Notes: a model not told the origin generated them from the letters alone. Counted from the stretch's first letter, positions 43,496 to 51,698 are shown. The stretch: 64,000 nucleotides of DNA from Methylobacterium sp. (GCA_020252645.1 JADCCN010000006.1:103259-167258); one strand, 5' to 3'. Made by a program: numbers and translations.

Positions 43496-43525
43496 AAAAA
43501 AAAGGACCGCGTCATGGCGATCCTT
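43496..43525 (-). terminator. Terminator on the minus strand between DUF1192 and rcdA
   Basis: Read on the minus strand, GGATCGC and GCGGTCC (43523-43517 with 43510-43504, one mismatch) form a hairpin followed by eight T residues (43503-43496). It would end the DUF1192 transcript or a small RNA starting near 43600. Confidence 0.65.
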
Positions 43526-43616
43526 GGGAAAGTCCAACAGGGAGGCGTCAAACAGAGCGGCGGGAGCCACTCGGGAACCGGCGAACCGGCACATGCATCA
43601 GATTAGGCAGAAAGGT

Positions 43617-43631
43617 TTAACACCGCATTAA
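43617..43631. promoter_or_regulatory. CtrA-like box
   Basis: A perfect TTAA-N7-TTAA (43617-43620 and 43628-43631), reading TTAA-N7-TTAAAC on the minus strand. The 405-nt gap between rcdA and DUF1192 otherwise holds only the box at 43395 and the terminator at 43496. Confidence 0.5.
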
Positions 43632-43700
43632 GTTGACGGGATTTTCATCAATCGCGGCACGATTTGCACAGTATAATCGGGCTCCTGAAGCCGTTTCGCC

Positions 43701-43895
43701 TCAGCCCGGCTTGCGGAACAGCGCATCGGCCGCCGACTGGGAGGCGGATTTCTGCTTCCGCACCGCACCAAGCCGGGCGATCTCGGCCTCAAGCTGCTTC
43801 ATGGTCTCGTCGAGATCCGCGAGCGAAAAGGCGCTGACATCCTGCCCCAGCACATAGGCGGTCTTCTTTCTCGACGGCTCAAGATCATCGAACAT
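43701..43895 (-). CDS. DUF1192 protein
   Basis: A 64-residue protein matching DUF1192 (LGQDVSAFSLADLDETMKQL, then EAEIARLGAVRKQKSASQSA). It is a short coiled coil of unknown role. The start at 43895 (MFDDLEPSRKK) is the family start; the longer open frame upstream is not conserved. It is divergent from trcR. Confidence 0.88.
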   Translation of the reverse strand: MFDDLEPSRKKTAYVLGQDVSAFSLADLDETMKQLEAEIARLGAVRKQKSASQSAADALFRKPG

Positions 43896-44056
43896 GGTGC
43901 GTCCAGGCAGCGTTAAACGTGGTTGCATGCGAATCTTCCGCGCATTATAAGGGCGCAATTCCCAAAATGGCATCGCGTTGAAACGCGCTGCGCGCCTCCC
44001 CGGGAAGGGGGCGCGGGCGAAACCACGCGACCTTTCCAACCCGATGGAGGCCCGAG

Positions 44057-44740
44057 ATGGCGACCCTGCTGATGTCCAAGGCGACAGCCGTGTGGCTGGT
44101 GGAAAACACCACGCTGACCTTCGACCAGATCGCCGAATTCTGCGCGCTGCATCCGCTCGAGGTGCAGGGGATCGCCGATGGCGACGTGGCCGCCGGCATG
44201 CGCGGCCTGGATCCGGTTCAGGCTGGCCAGCTCTCGCGCGAAGAGCTGGAGAAGGCCGAAAAGGACCCGGGCTATCGTATGCGCGTGCAGGAATCGAAGG
44301 TGCGCCTGCCGGATCTGAAGCGCGCCAAAGGGCCGCGCTACACGCCGGTTTCCAAGCGTCAGGACCGTCCGAATGCGATCCAGTGGCTCATCAGAAACCA
44401 CCCGGAACTGAAGGATGCGCAGATCATCCGTCTCGTGGGCACCACCAAGTCCACCATCCAGTCGGTGCGCGAGCGCTCGCACTGGAATTCCACGAACCTT
44501 CAGCCGCTCGATCCGGTGACTTTGGGGCTCTGCACCCAGATCGACCTCGATTTCGAGGTGAATCGCGCCTCGAAGGATCGCCCGGCACCAATCCCGGATC
44601 AGGGCGCGACGCTGCTCCCGGCCGAGGTCACCACCAGCATGGATGCACCGGAGCGCAAGCCCAACCTCGACATCGAGACGGTGTTCGCGAAGCTGAAATC
44701 GCCGCGCCGCGAGCGCGAGGAAGAAGGAGACAACTTCTGA
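44057..44740 (+). CDS. trcR: Cell-cycle transcriptional regulator TrcR (DUF1013)
   Basis: A 227-residue DUF1013 protein (KATAVWLVENTTLTFDQIAEF, FCALHPLEVQGIADGDVA, then AIQWLIRNHPELKDAQIIRL and VGTTKSTIQSVRERSHW). The two helical blocks look like paired helix-turn-helix elements. DUF1013 members are annotated TrcR, a regulator associated with RNA polymerase at cell-cycle promoters. ATG at 44057 follows a purine-rich leader. Ends ahead of a terminator that overlaps the next gene's ribosome-binding site. Confidence 0.9.
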   Translation: MATLLMSKATAVWLVENTTLTFDQIAEFCALHPLEVQGIADGDVAAGMRGLDPVQAGQLSREELEKAEKDPGYRMRVQESKVRLPDLKRAKGPRYTPVSKRQDRPNAIQWLIRNHPELKDAQIIRLVGTTKSTIQSVRERSHWNSTNLQPLDPVTLGLCTQIDLDFEVNRASKDRPAPIPDQGATLLPAEVTTSMDAPERKPNLDIETVFAKLKSPRREREEEGDNF

Positions 44741-44743
44741 TAA

Positions 44744-44782
44744 ATGGAGTTATGGAATACACGTTTAGGTAGAGTTTTCTGA
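44744..44782 (+). CDS. Possible 12-residue leader peptide
   Basis: ATG at 44744 reads MELWNTRLGRVF then TGA at 44780-44782, five bases before the terminator stem that hides the PIN gene's ribosome-binding site. AAGGAGA lies about 15 nt upstream. Such short frames occur by chance, so this is only a candidate. Confidence 0.2.
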   Translation: MELWNTRLGRVF

Positions 44783-44787
44783 CTAAT

Positions 44788-44819
44788 CTCCCGCTCCGTT
44801 TGTGTAGCGGGAGTTTTTT
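44788..44819 (+). terminator. trcR terminator overlapping the PIN gene's ribosome-binding site
   Basis: CTCCCGCT (44788-44795) and AGCGGGAG (44806-44813) form a perfect 8-bp stem with a 10-nt loop, then six T residues (44814-44819). The ATG of the PIN gene begins at the next base. GGGAG in the right arm is the only Shine-Dalgarno-like sequence before that ATG. Confidence 0.85.
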
Positions 44820-45383
44820 ATGCCGGGTACCCTGATCGATACCTGCGTTTTGCGGGAACTGCATCTGCCCAGGCCCTTCTGGCGTGTGCGGCGCGCCGTG
44901 GATGATCTCTGGTTCGAGGATATCCGCCTGTCGATGGTGACCTTCGCGATCCTCGAAGGCGGGCTGACGGAGCTTCCGCAGGAATTCAAGCAACGGCGCG
45001 TGCGGGGCTGGATGCGCGAGATCCGCCGCAAGCTGGGCGAAAACCTGCTGGGGATCGATTACGAAACCAGTGTGATCTGGGGCCAGATTCTCACTTCCGC
45101 GCGGCGAAGGCGGCTGAAGCTGCCCTATCATGACAGCCTGATCGCCGCGACCGCCAAGCGCCACGAACTCGTGGTGATGACGCGGAATATCGGCTTCTTC
45201 GCGCCCTTCAGCATCGAGATCTTCAACCCCTGGGCGGAAAAGCAGGACTCGGCCTATGATTTCGGCGAGGAACCCGCCGAGAGTTTTTCGCGGCCCGGCT
45301 CCACGAGTGCCGAACTCAGCCTGCCGCGCGGCAATGCCGAAAGCATCTTGGAAAGCCTCGACAGCGAGAACGAGGCCGCCTGA
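44820..45383 (+). CDS. PIN-domain protein, VapC/FitB-like, without visible antitoxin
   Basis: A 187-residue protein. The first ~138 residues form a PIN ribonuclease domain with the expected acidic residues: Asp7 (TLIDTCVLREL), Glu46 (FAILEGGL) and Asp105 (YHDSLIAATAKRHELVV), followed by MTRN and IFNPW, as in the FitB/VapC group. A ~50-residue acidic/Ser-rich tail follows and is not part of the family core. No VapB-like antitoxin is encoded on either side, so it may be an orphan toxin, or a housekeeping PIN nuclease. Its initiation signal is buried in the terminator of trcR. Confidence 0.85.
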   Translation: MPGTLIDTCVLRELHLPRPFWRVRRAVDDLWFEDIRLSMVTFAILEGGLTELPQEFKQRRVRGWMREIRRKLGENLLGIDYETSVIWGQILTSARRRRLKLPYHDSLIAATAKRHELVVMTRNIGFFAPFSIEIFNPWAEKQDSAYDFGEEPAESFSRPGSTSAELSLPRGNAESILESLDSENEAA

Positions 45384-45386
45384 TGC

Positions 45387-47306
45387 TCAGCCGGCCGGGT
45401 GACGCCCCTCGAGCGCGCGAGCGATTTCCTCGAGGATCGCGGGATCGTCGATCGTGGCGGGCATGGTCCAAGGGTCGCCATCGGCGATCTTCTTCATCGT
45501 GCCGCGCAGAATCTTGCCGGAGCGCGTCTTGGGCAGGCGATTCACGGTGATGGCGGTCTTGAAGGCCGCGACCGGGCCGATGCGATCGCGCACCAGACCC
45601 ACGCATTCCCGCTCGATGGTGCCCGGCAAGGCATTCACGCCCGCCTTCAGCACCACGAAGCCCAGCGGCACCTCGCCCTTGAGCGAATCCTTCGCACCGA
45701 TCACGGCGCATTCCGCCACGGCCGGATGCGAGGCGAGCACCTCCTCCATGCCGCCGGTGGAGAGGCGATGGCCCGCGACGTTGATGATGTCGTCGGTGCG
45801 GCCCATGATGTAGAGATAGCCATCGGCATCACGATAACCTGCATCCGACGTATTGTAGTAGCCGGCATATTCCGCAAGATAGCTCGACCGGAACCGGTCA
45901 TCGGCATTCCAGAGCGTCGGCAGGCAGCCCGGCGGCAGCGGCAGCTTCACGGCGATGGAGCCCATCTTGCCCGCTTCAACCGGCTTTCCGGCTTCATCCA
46001 GCACCTGAACATCGTAGCCTGGCATCGGGACGGTGGGCGAACCATGCTTTACCGGCAGGATTCCGAGGCCGAGGGGGTTGCCGCAGATGGGCCAGCCGGT
46101 TTCGGTCTGCCACCAATGGTCGATCACCGGGACTTGCAGGATATCCTCGGCCCATTTCACCGTATCCGGATCCGCGCGCTCGCCTGCGAGGAACAGGGCG
46201 CGGAAGCCGCCGAGATTGTACCTGCCGAGATGTTCCACCTTCGGGTCTTCCTTGCGGATGGCGCGGAAGGCCGTGGGCGCAGTGAAGAGCACCTTCACCT
46301 TGTGCTCCGAAATGACGCGCCAGAAGGCGCCGGGATCGGGCGTGCCCACGGGCTTGCCTTCATAGAGCAGCGTGGTGCAGCCCTTGAGCAGCGGCGCATA
46401 GACGATGTAGCTGTGTCCCACGACCCAGCCGACATCGGAGGCCGCCCAGAAGACCTCGCCCGGCTCCATGCCGTAGATCGCGCCCATCGACCAATGGAGC
46501 GACACCATATGCCCGGCATGGTCGCGCACCACGCCCTTGGGCTTGCCGGTCGTGCCGGAGGTATAGAGCACATAAAGCGGATCGGTCGCCTTGAGAGCCA
46601 CGGCTTCCACCGGCCCTGCGCCCGCCAGGATGAGCCGCTCGCGCCCCTCGGCCCAATCATGGTCGCGGCCCGCGATCATTTCGGCCCTGGCCTGCGGGCG
46701 CTGGAAGAGCAGCACATGGCTCACCTTGTGGGTCGCCTCCTCGATCGCGCGATCGAGCAACGGCTTGTAGGCGACGACGCGGCCCGGCTCGATGCCGCAG
46801 GACGCGGTAAGGATCAGCTTCGGCTTCGCATCCTCGATGCGGGTCGCAAGCTCATGCGCGGCGAAACCACCGAACACCACGGAATGGATGACGCCGAGCC
46901 GGGCACAGGCGAGCATGGCCACCACCGCTTCGGGGATCATCGGCATGTAGATGATCGCGCGGTCGCCCTTCTTGATGCCGAAACCCCGGATCATATGCGC
47001 GGCGAGATCGACCTCGCGCTTGAGTTCGGAATAGGTGAGCGAGGAGGCGCTGTTTGTGATCGGGCTGTCATAGATCAGCGCGAGCTGATCGCCGCGCCCC
47101 GCCGCGATGTGCCGGTCGAGGCAGTTCGCCGCCGTGTTGCACACAGCATCCGGGAACCAGCGGCCATAAGCGCCGGAGGCGTCATCGAAAATCGCCATGG
47201 GCGGGTCGATCCAGTCGAGTTCCGCGGCAGCCTCCCGCCAGAAGCCTTCCGGATCCTTCTTCCAGCCATCATAAACCGCATGATAGCGCGAGGCCTGAGC
47301 CGCCAT
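45387..47306 (-). CDS. prpE: Propionyl-CoA synthetase
   Basis: A 639-residue acyl-CoA ligase, closer to PrpE than to acetyl-CoA synthetase from its N-terminus (YDGWKKDPEGFWREAA). The AMP-binding motif YVLYTSGTTGKPKG, DHWWQTETGWPI and the C-terminal catalytic Lys in KTRSGKILR are present. It activates propionate, and likely acetate to a lesser degree, with ATP and CoA. GGGGAGG precedes the ATG at 47306. Its stop is three bases from the PIN gene's stop (convergent). Confidence 0.95.
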   Translation of the reverse strand: MAAQASRYHAVYDGWKKDPEGFWREAAAELDWIDPPMAIFDDASGAYGRWFPDAVCNTAANCLDRHIAAGRGDQLALIYDSPITNSASSLTYSELKREVDLAAHMIRGFGIKKGDRAIIYMPMIPEAVVAMLACARLGVIHSVVFGGFAAHELATRIEDAKPKLILTASCGIEPGRVVAYKPLLDRAIEEATHKVSHVLLFQRPQARAEMIAGRDHDWAEGRERLILAGAGPVEAVALKATDPLYVLYTSGTTGKPKGVVRDHAGHMVSLHWSMGAIYGMEPGEVFWAASDVGWVVGHSYIVYAPLLKGCTTLLYEGKPVGTPDPGAFWRVISEHKVKVLFTAPTAFRAIRKEDPKVEHLGRYNLGGFRALFLAGERADPDTVKWAEDILQVPVIDHWWQTETGWPICGNPLGLGILPVKHGSPTVPMPGYDVQVLDEAGKPVEAGKMGSIAVKLPLPPGCLPTLWNADDRFRSSYLAEYAGYYNTSDAGYRDADGYLYIMGRTDDIINVAGHRLSTGGMEEVLASHPAVAECAVIGAKDSLKGEVPLGFVVLKAGVNALPGTIERECVGLVRDRIGPVAAFKTAITVNRLPKTRSGKILRGTMKKIADGDPWTMPATIDDPAILEEIARALEGRHPAG

Positions 47307-47565
47307 AAGATCCTCCCCTGTTCCACGCCCGATGCGGCGATACCGGGCGGATTCTGCTCCGCCTCGCCGGTCCGGCCTGCTCTTGCGGTCGATTGTCATC
47401 CCTCAACTGATTTGCGCAAGGGGTTCCGGCTCATCATTTCGAGGGGGATCATCCGCCAAAACCGTTGCTCCGCCCGCATTCCACGCCTAGTTTCGGCTGA
47501 AATCAGACGAAAGGATGGAGGCCCCCGCGATTCGCGCGGAATCCTCCCGGTGCGGAGACACGAGC

Positions 47566-47835
47566 ATGCCGGACCCCGTCGCCGAAGCGCTGAGCCGGCT
47601 CAGCGCGGCGCTCGACCGGCTCGACGCAGCGGCCATCCGCCATGTCGAGGCCGATCGCGTTCGCGCGACCCTCGAAACCGAACTGGCGGTGATGCGGGAA
47701 GACCGTCATCGCCTCGCCGAGATGCTTGATCTGGAAACAGTTGCGCGCCTTGAAGCGGATCAAGCGCTGCGCGATTGTCTGCCGCGCCTCGATCGCGCCA
47801 TCGCGCAGGTCAAGGCCGGTCTTGCGGGGGACTAG
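47566..47835 (+). CDS. DUF4164-like coiled-coil protein
   Basis: An 89-residue helical protein (LSRLSAALDRLDAAAIRHVE, then TELAVMREDRHRLAEMLDLE) of the small DUF4164-type coiled-coil group that regularly precedes zapA in Rhizobiales. GGAG lies upstream of ATG 47566. It is separated from zapA by only three bases and may act with it at the division site (inference). Confidence 0.82.
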   Translation: MPDPVAEALSRLSAALDRLDAAAIRHVEADRVRATLETELAVMREDRHRLAEMLDLETVARLEADQALRDCLPRLDRAIAQVKAGLAGD

Positions 47836-47838
47836 GGC

Positions 47839-48213
47839 GTGGCGCAGATCAGCGTGACGATCGACGGCAAGCAGTTCCGCATGGCCTGCGAGGACGGGCA
47901 GGAGGCGCACCTGCTCGCGCTGGCGGCGGATGTGGACCATCGCATCAAGGCGATGCGCCAGAATTTCGGCGATATCGGCGACCTGCGCCTCGCCGTGATG
48001 GCCAGCCTGATGCTCGCCGACGAAGCGAGCGAGGAGCGCCGCAAGGCCAACGCCGCGGCGGAGGCCGTGGCCGCAAGCCGCGCCGCCGTGCAGAATGCGA
48101 GCCAGCTCGGCAACCGGCGGGAGGCGGAAATCGCCCAAGCCATTACCAGCCTCAGCGAGCGGGTGGAGCGCATCGCGCGGGCGCTGTCGGGCGAGGAGCG
48201 GGACAACCCGTAA
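47839..48213 (+). CDS. zapA: Cell division protein ZapA
   Basis: A 124-residue protein starting with GTG: ISVTIDGKQFRMACEDGQE and HLLALAADVDHRIKAM are the ZapA N-terminal signature, followed by a C-terminal coiled coil. It bundles FtsZ filaments at mid-cell. 6S RNA follows 43 nt downstream, as expected in this class of bacteria. Confidence 0.94.
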   Translation: MAQISVTIDGKQFRMACEDGQEAHLLALAADVDHRIKAMRQNFGDIGDLRLAVMASLMLADEASEERRKANAAAEAVAASRAAVQNASQLGNRREAEIAQAITSLSERVERIARALSGEERDNP

Positions 48214-48256
48214 TCCCCCACTGGCGTTTCCGTGCGCCAGCGCCTACATTAAGTGC

Positions 48257-48415
48257 GCGGGGCTGCGGGATGCGGCAGGTTATACGTATTCCCCGGGGCC
48301 TTAACGATCCTGAGGGAGCTGTCCCTGGGGAGGTCCGTGGACTTCCTCACAACGGCGCCCACCTACACTTGTAGGTTCCCGGGATCGACAAACCACCGAT
48401 CGCTGCGGCTCCGCA
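48257..48415 (+). ncRNA. ssrS: 6S RNA
   Basis: About 159 nt. The -10 box TACATT (48245-48250) ends seven bases before the inferred start. The 5' end GCGGGGCTGCGGGAT (48257-48271) pairs, with wobbles, to the 3' end GATCGCTGCGGCTCCGC (48399-48415), which fixes both ends. The central bulge region includes ATTCCCCGGGGCC, CTGAGGGAGCTGTCCCTGGG and TCCGTGGACTTCC, matching alphaproteobacterial 6S RNA, and the gene follows zapA as in relatives. It binds the housekeeping RNA polymerase holoenzyme. Confidence 0.9.
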
Positions 48416-48465
48416 ATCTGAACTTCCGCCGTCGGTCGCTCCGGCCTTTTTTCGAGCTGGTCGTG

Positions 48466-48506
48466 TTTTCTTCACGCGAACCGGTTCCCACTTCGCTTGA
48501 AAAAAT
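48466..48506 (-). repeat. Repeat family B, inverted copy
   Basis: On the minus strand it reads TTTTTTCAAGCGAAGTGGGA then ACCGGTTCGCGTGAAGAAAA, the same wording as 6668-6718. It lies between 6S RNA and the next gene and stops six bases before its ATG, so it forms the gene's leader. Confidence 0.85.
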
Positions 48507-48512
48507 TCCGCC

Positions 48513-49334
48513 ATGCGCATTCTGTTTCTCGGCGATGTGGTCGCCAAGCCCGGCCGCGAGGCGGTTCAGCGTCGCCTCCCCTCGTTGCGTGAGCGCTGGA
48601 AGCTCGATTGCGTGGTGATCAACGGCGAGAATTCCGCCGGCACCATCGGCATCACCGAAGCCATTTGCAACGAACTCCTCGATGCGGGTGCTGATTGCGT
48701 CACCCTCGGCAACCATGCCTGGGACCAGCGCGAGGCACTCGTCTTCATCGAGCGCGAGCATCGGCTGATCCGCCCCGCGAATTTCATGCGCGGCACGCCG
48801 GGGCGCGGTTCGGCCCTCATCGAAACGAGCAACGGCGCCCGCGTTCTGATCGTGAACCTGATCGGTCGCGTTTTCATGCAGATTTCCGACGATCCTTTCG
48901 TCGAGATCGACCGGCAGATGGAAGCCTGCCCGCTGGGCCAGGGCTGTGACGCCATGCTGATCGACATGCATGCCGAAGCCACAAGCGAAAAACAGGCCAT
49001 GGCGCATTATGTCGATGGCCGCTGCTCGGTGGTTGTCGGCACGCATACCCATGTGCCGACGGCGGATCACCATATCCTGCCGGGCGGCACGGCCTACATG
49101 TCCGATGCCGGGATGTGCGGCGATTACGATTCCATTCTCGGTGTGGACAAGGCAGCACCCATGCACCGGCTGATGTTCTCCACCCCCTCCGGCCGCTTCG
49201 AGGCGACGGATGGCACGGCCACCCTCTGCGGCTTCGCCGTGGAAACGGATGATCGCACCGGCCTTGCGAAAGGCTGCTGGGCCGTGCGGCTCGGGCCGAT
49301 CCTCGAGGAAAGCCGGCCGAAGGGCTGGGAATAG
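48513..49334 (+). CDS. YmdB-type metallophosphoesterase (TIGR00282 family)
   Basis: A 273-residue phosphoesterase: MRILFLGDVVAKPGREAV, INGENSAGTIGITE, LGNHAWDQ and DMHAEATSEKQAMAHYVDGR carry the di-metal ligands, with VVGTHTHVPTADHHILPGG near 190. Bacillus YmdB hydrolyses cyclic nucleotides. The ATG is preceded by repeat B and lacks a clear Shine-Dalgarno sequence. In many Rhizobiales a 5-formyltetrahydrofolate cyclo-ligase gene lies between 6S RNA and this gene; it is missing here. Confidence 0.93.
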   Translation: MRILFLGDVVAKPGREAVQRRLPSLRERWKLDCVVINGENSAGTIGITEAICNELLDAGADCVTLGNHAWDQREALVFIEREHRLIRPANFMRGTPGRGSALIETSNGARVLIVNLIGRVFMQISDDPFVEIDRQMEACPLGQGCDAMLIDMHAEATSEKQAMAHYVDGRCSVVVGTHTHVPTADHHILPGGTAYMSDAGMCGDYDSILGVDKAAPMHRLMFSTPSGRFEATDGTATLCGFAVETDDRTGLAKGCWAVRLGPILEESRPKGWE

Positions 49335-49418
49335 GCCGGATGCGGCGGCTTTTCTTTTGTCGCGGGCTTTCCTAAAAGCCCGGTCCAATCACGTGATCCA
49401 CGAAAACGGGGCTCCGCC

Positions 49419-50165
49419 ATGGCCGGCCATTCGCAATTCAAGAACATCATGCATCGCAAGGGCAAGCAGGATGCCGTGCGCTCGAAGCTGTTCGGCAAGC
49501 TCGCGAAGGAAATCACGGTGGCGGCCAAGCTGGGCCTGCCCGATCCGAACATGAACCCGCGCCTGCGCATGGCCGTGCTCGCCGCGCGCGCCGAGAACAT
49601 GCCGAAGGACAATATCGAGCGGGCCATCAAGAAGGCGACCGGCGGCGAGGCCGACAATTTCGAGGAAATCCGCTACGAGGGCCGCGGCCCCGGCGGCGTG
49701 ATGCTGATCGTCGAGGCGCTGACAGATAACCGCAACCGCACCAGTGCTGCGGTGCGCTCCTATTTCACCAAGGCGGGCGGCGAACTCGGTGCCACGGGCT
49801 CGGCCACCTTCCAGTTCGATCGCATCGGCGAGATCACCTATCCCGCTTCTTCCGGCGACGCCGATACCGTGATGGAGGCGGCGATTGAAGCCGGTGCCGA
49901 GGATGTCATCTCGGATGAGAACGGCCAAACCATCCTGTGTGCCTTCGCCGATCTCTCCGAGGTCTCGAAGACGCTCGAAGCCAAGCTCGGCGCGCCCGCT
50001 TCCGCGAAGATCATCTGGAAGCCGCAGAACACCGTTCTCGTTGACGAGGAGAAGGCGCAGAGCGTCTTGAAGCTTCTCGACAACCTCGACAACGACGACG
50101 ATGTGCAGAACGTCTTCTCGAATTTCGAGGTTTCCGACGAAGTGATGGCGAAACTCACAGCCTGA
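49419..50165 (+). CDS. YebC/PmpR-family DNA-binding or translation regulator
   Basis: A 248-residue YebC protein ([20 protein letters not shown], then [20 protein letters not shown]). The family includes transcriptional regulators such as PmpR and members recently linked to ribosome stalling relief. It lies immediately ahead of ruvC, a very common neighbour. Confidence 0.96.
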   Translation: MAGHSQFKNIMHRKGKQDAVRSKLFGKLAKEITVAAKLGLPDPNMNPRLRMAVLAARAENMPKDNIERAIKKATGGEADNFEEIRYEGRGPGGVMLIVEALTDNRNRTSAAVRSYFTKAGGELGATGSATFQFDRIGEITYPASSGDADTVMEAAIEAGAEDVISDENGQTILCAFADLSEVSKTLEAKLGAPASAKIIWKPQNTVLVDEEKAQSVLKLLDNLDNDDDVQNVFSNFEVSDEVMAKLTA

Positions 50166-50223
50166 GGCCAGAACCAGACGGTCTTCACCTTTCGTTCTCG
50201 CCTCGGCCGGCATAGAAGCAGCC

Positions 50224-50709
50224 ATGGCAAGTGCTAAGCGAATCATCGGCATCGATCCCGGCCTCCGGCATACGGGCTGGGGAATCGTCGCCATCGAGGG
50301 CATGCGTCTTTCCTATATCGCCTGTGGCGCCGTGGTGCCCTCGCCCAAGGCCGATCTTGCGGATCGCCTCGCGGCGATCCATGAGGGCCTCCGGCAGGTG
50401 ATCCACGACCATCAGCCGCACGAGGCGGCCGTGGAGGAGACCTTCCTCAACAAGGATCCGCGCTCCACCCTCAAGCTTGGCGCGGCGCGCGGCGTTGCGA
50501 TGCTGGTGCCGGCCCAGGCCGGGCTCCGCGTGGCGGAATATGCCCCGAACCAGGTGAAGAAGAGTGTCGTCGGCGCGGGCCATGCCGAGAAGGAGCAGAT
50601 CCGCATGATGGTGAAGGTGTTGCTGCCGAAAGCGGAATTCCGCACGGATGACATGGCCGATGCGCTCGCCATCGCCATCTGCCATGCGCATCACCGGGGG
50701 CAGAAATGA
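50224..50709 (+). CDS. ruvC: Holliday junction resolvase RuvC
   Basis: A 161-residue endonuclease. Catalytic acidic residues lie in [14 protein letters not shown] (Asp near 10), [12 protein letters not shown] (Glu near 72) and the C-terminal [16 protein letters not shown] (Asp pair). It resolves Holliday junctions moved by RuvAB. Its stop overlaps the next gene by ATGA. Confidence 0.97.
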   Translation: MASAKRIIGIDPGLRHTGWGIVAIEGMRLSYIACGAVVPSPKADLADRLAAIHEGLRQVIHDHQPHEAAVEETFLNKDPRSTLKLGAARGVAMLVPAQAGLRVAEYAPNQVKKSVVGAGHAEKEQIRMMVKVLLPKAEFRTDDMADALAIAICHAHHRGQK

Positions 50710-51071
50710 GAATTGCCCCGGGCCTTGCGGCCAGCCTCGCCCTGATCGGTTCCGCGCTGGCCGCGCCGCAGAAGCCCGTGCCGGGGCGTTATGCGGTGGA
50801 TGCCGCGAGCTGCGCGACGAAAGATTTCTTTCTCACCGTCAAGGCGAACGGTTTCGAATCGAGCGTGTTTTCCTGCGAGGGCCTGACGCTCTATCTGCGC
50901 GGCGAAACGGGTGATCGCACCCTCTGGCAGGTGGATGGCAGGCAATGCCGCGGCCTGCATGCCGGCTCCGGCGGGCCGAAGCGCTTCCAGATGGAGGTGA
51001 TGCCGAACCGCCTGCGCATCGCCTGGCCGGATGGCACGCCGGCCTCCACCTTTCTGCGCTGCTCCCCGTGA
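50706..51071 (+). CDS. Small exported Cys-containing protein between ruvC and ruvA
   Basis: A 121-residue protein with a signal peptide ([20 protein letters not shown]) and four Cys in the mature part (ASCATK, FSCEGL, RQCRGL, LRCSP), which could form two disulfides in the periplasm. It is translationally coupled to ruvC (ATGA) and 9 nt from ruvA, so it is cotranscribed with a DNA-repair operon although it is predicted to be outside the cytoplasm. I do not recognise the family. Confidence 0.8.
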   Translation: MRIAPGLAASLALIGSALAAPQKPVPGRYAVDAASCATKDFFLTVKANGFESSVFSCEGLTLYLRGETGDRTLWQVDGRQCRGLHAGSGGPKRFQMEVMPNRLRIAWPDGTPASTFLRCSP

Positions 51072-51080
51072 GGTGAATGG

Positions 51081-51698
51081 ATGATCGGCAAGCTCAAGGG
51101 CGTGATCGACAGCTACGGCGAGGAACATGTGATCCTCGACGTACATGGCGTCGGCTATCTGATCCATTGCTCATCCCGCACCTTGCAGGCGCTGCCGCAG
51201 GCGGGCGAGGCCGCGACGCTTTTCATCGAGACCATCGTGCGGGAGGATATGATCCGCCTGTTCGGCTTTGCGAACGAAATGGAAAAGGCCTGGTTCAACA
51301 TCCTACTCGGCGTGCAGGGCGTGGGGCAGAAGGTGGCGCTCGCCATCCTCTCGACGCTGAAACCCGGCGAACTCGCCAATGCCATCGCCATGAAGGACAA
51401 GGCCGCGATCGCCCGCACCTCCGGCGTCGGCCCGAAGCTCGCCGAGCGCATCTGCGTCGAACTCAAGGACAAGGCCCCGGCCTTCGGCTCGGTTGACCCG
51501 GCGGTGGTGAAGCTCGCGGGCGAGATGGAGGAGGGCCGCGCCAAGGGGCCGGTGAAGGATGCGATCTCCGCGCTCGTCAATCTCGGCTATGGCCAGCCGC
51601 AGGCGGCGGCGGCGGTTGCGGCGGCAGCGAAGGCTTTGGGCGAAGCGGCCGAGGCCGGCGCGCTCATCCGGCAGGGATTGAGGGAGTTGGCGAAGTGA
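51081..51698 (+). CDS. ruvA: Holliday junction branch-migration protein RuvA
   Basis: A 205-residue DNA-binding subunit: the OB-fold start [20 protein letters not shown], helix-hairpin-helix motifs ([33 protein letters not shown]) and the C-terminal RuvB-binding domain ([19 protein letters not shown]). The last ~12 codons and flanking bases are duplicated downstream within the repeat block at 51863-51902. Confidence 0.97.
   Translation: MIGKLKGVIDSYGEEHVILDVHGVGYLIHCSSRTLQALPQAGEAATLFIETIVREDMIRLFGFANEMEKAWFNILLGVQGVGQKVALAILSTLKPGELANAIAMKDKAAIARTSGVGPKLAERICVELKDKAPAFGSVDPAVVKLAGEMEEGRAKGPVKDAISALVNLGYGQPQAAAAVAAAAKALGEAAEAGALIRQGLRELAK

Noticed and set aside
43356..43631. A 91-codon frame upstream of rcdA
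   Set aside because: It crosses the CtrA-like boxes and the minus-strand terminator, lacks a ribosome-binding site and shows no protein-like pattern.
44744..45383. VapBC toxin-antitoxin module
   Set aside because: The PIN gene has no adjacent antitoxin-sized gene with a DNA-binding fold; the upstream trcR is a chromosomal regulator and the 12-codon frame is too short.
45399..47729. A 776-codon frame on the plus strand antisense to prpE
   Set aside because: Shadow of prpE, which carries intact AMP-binding motifs on the other strand.
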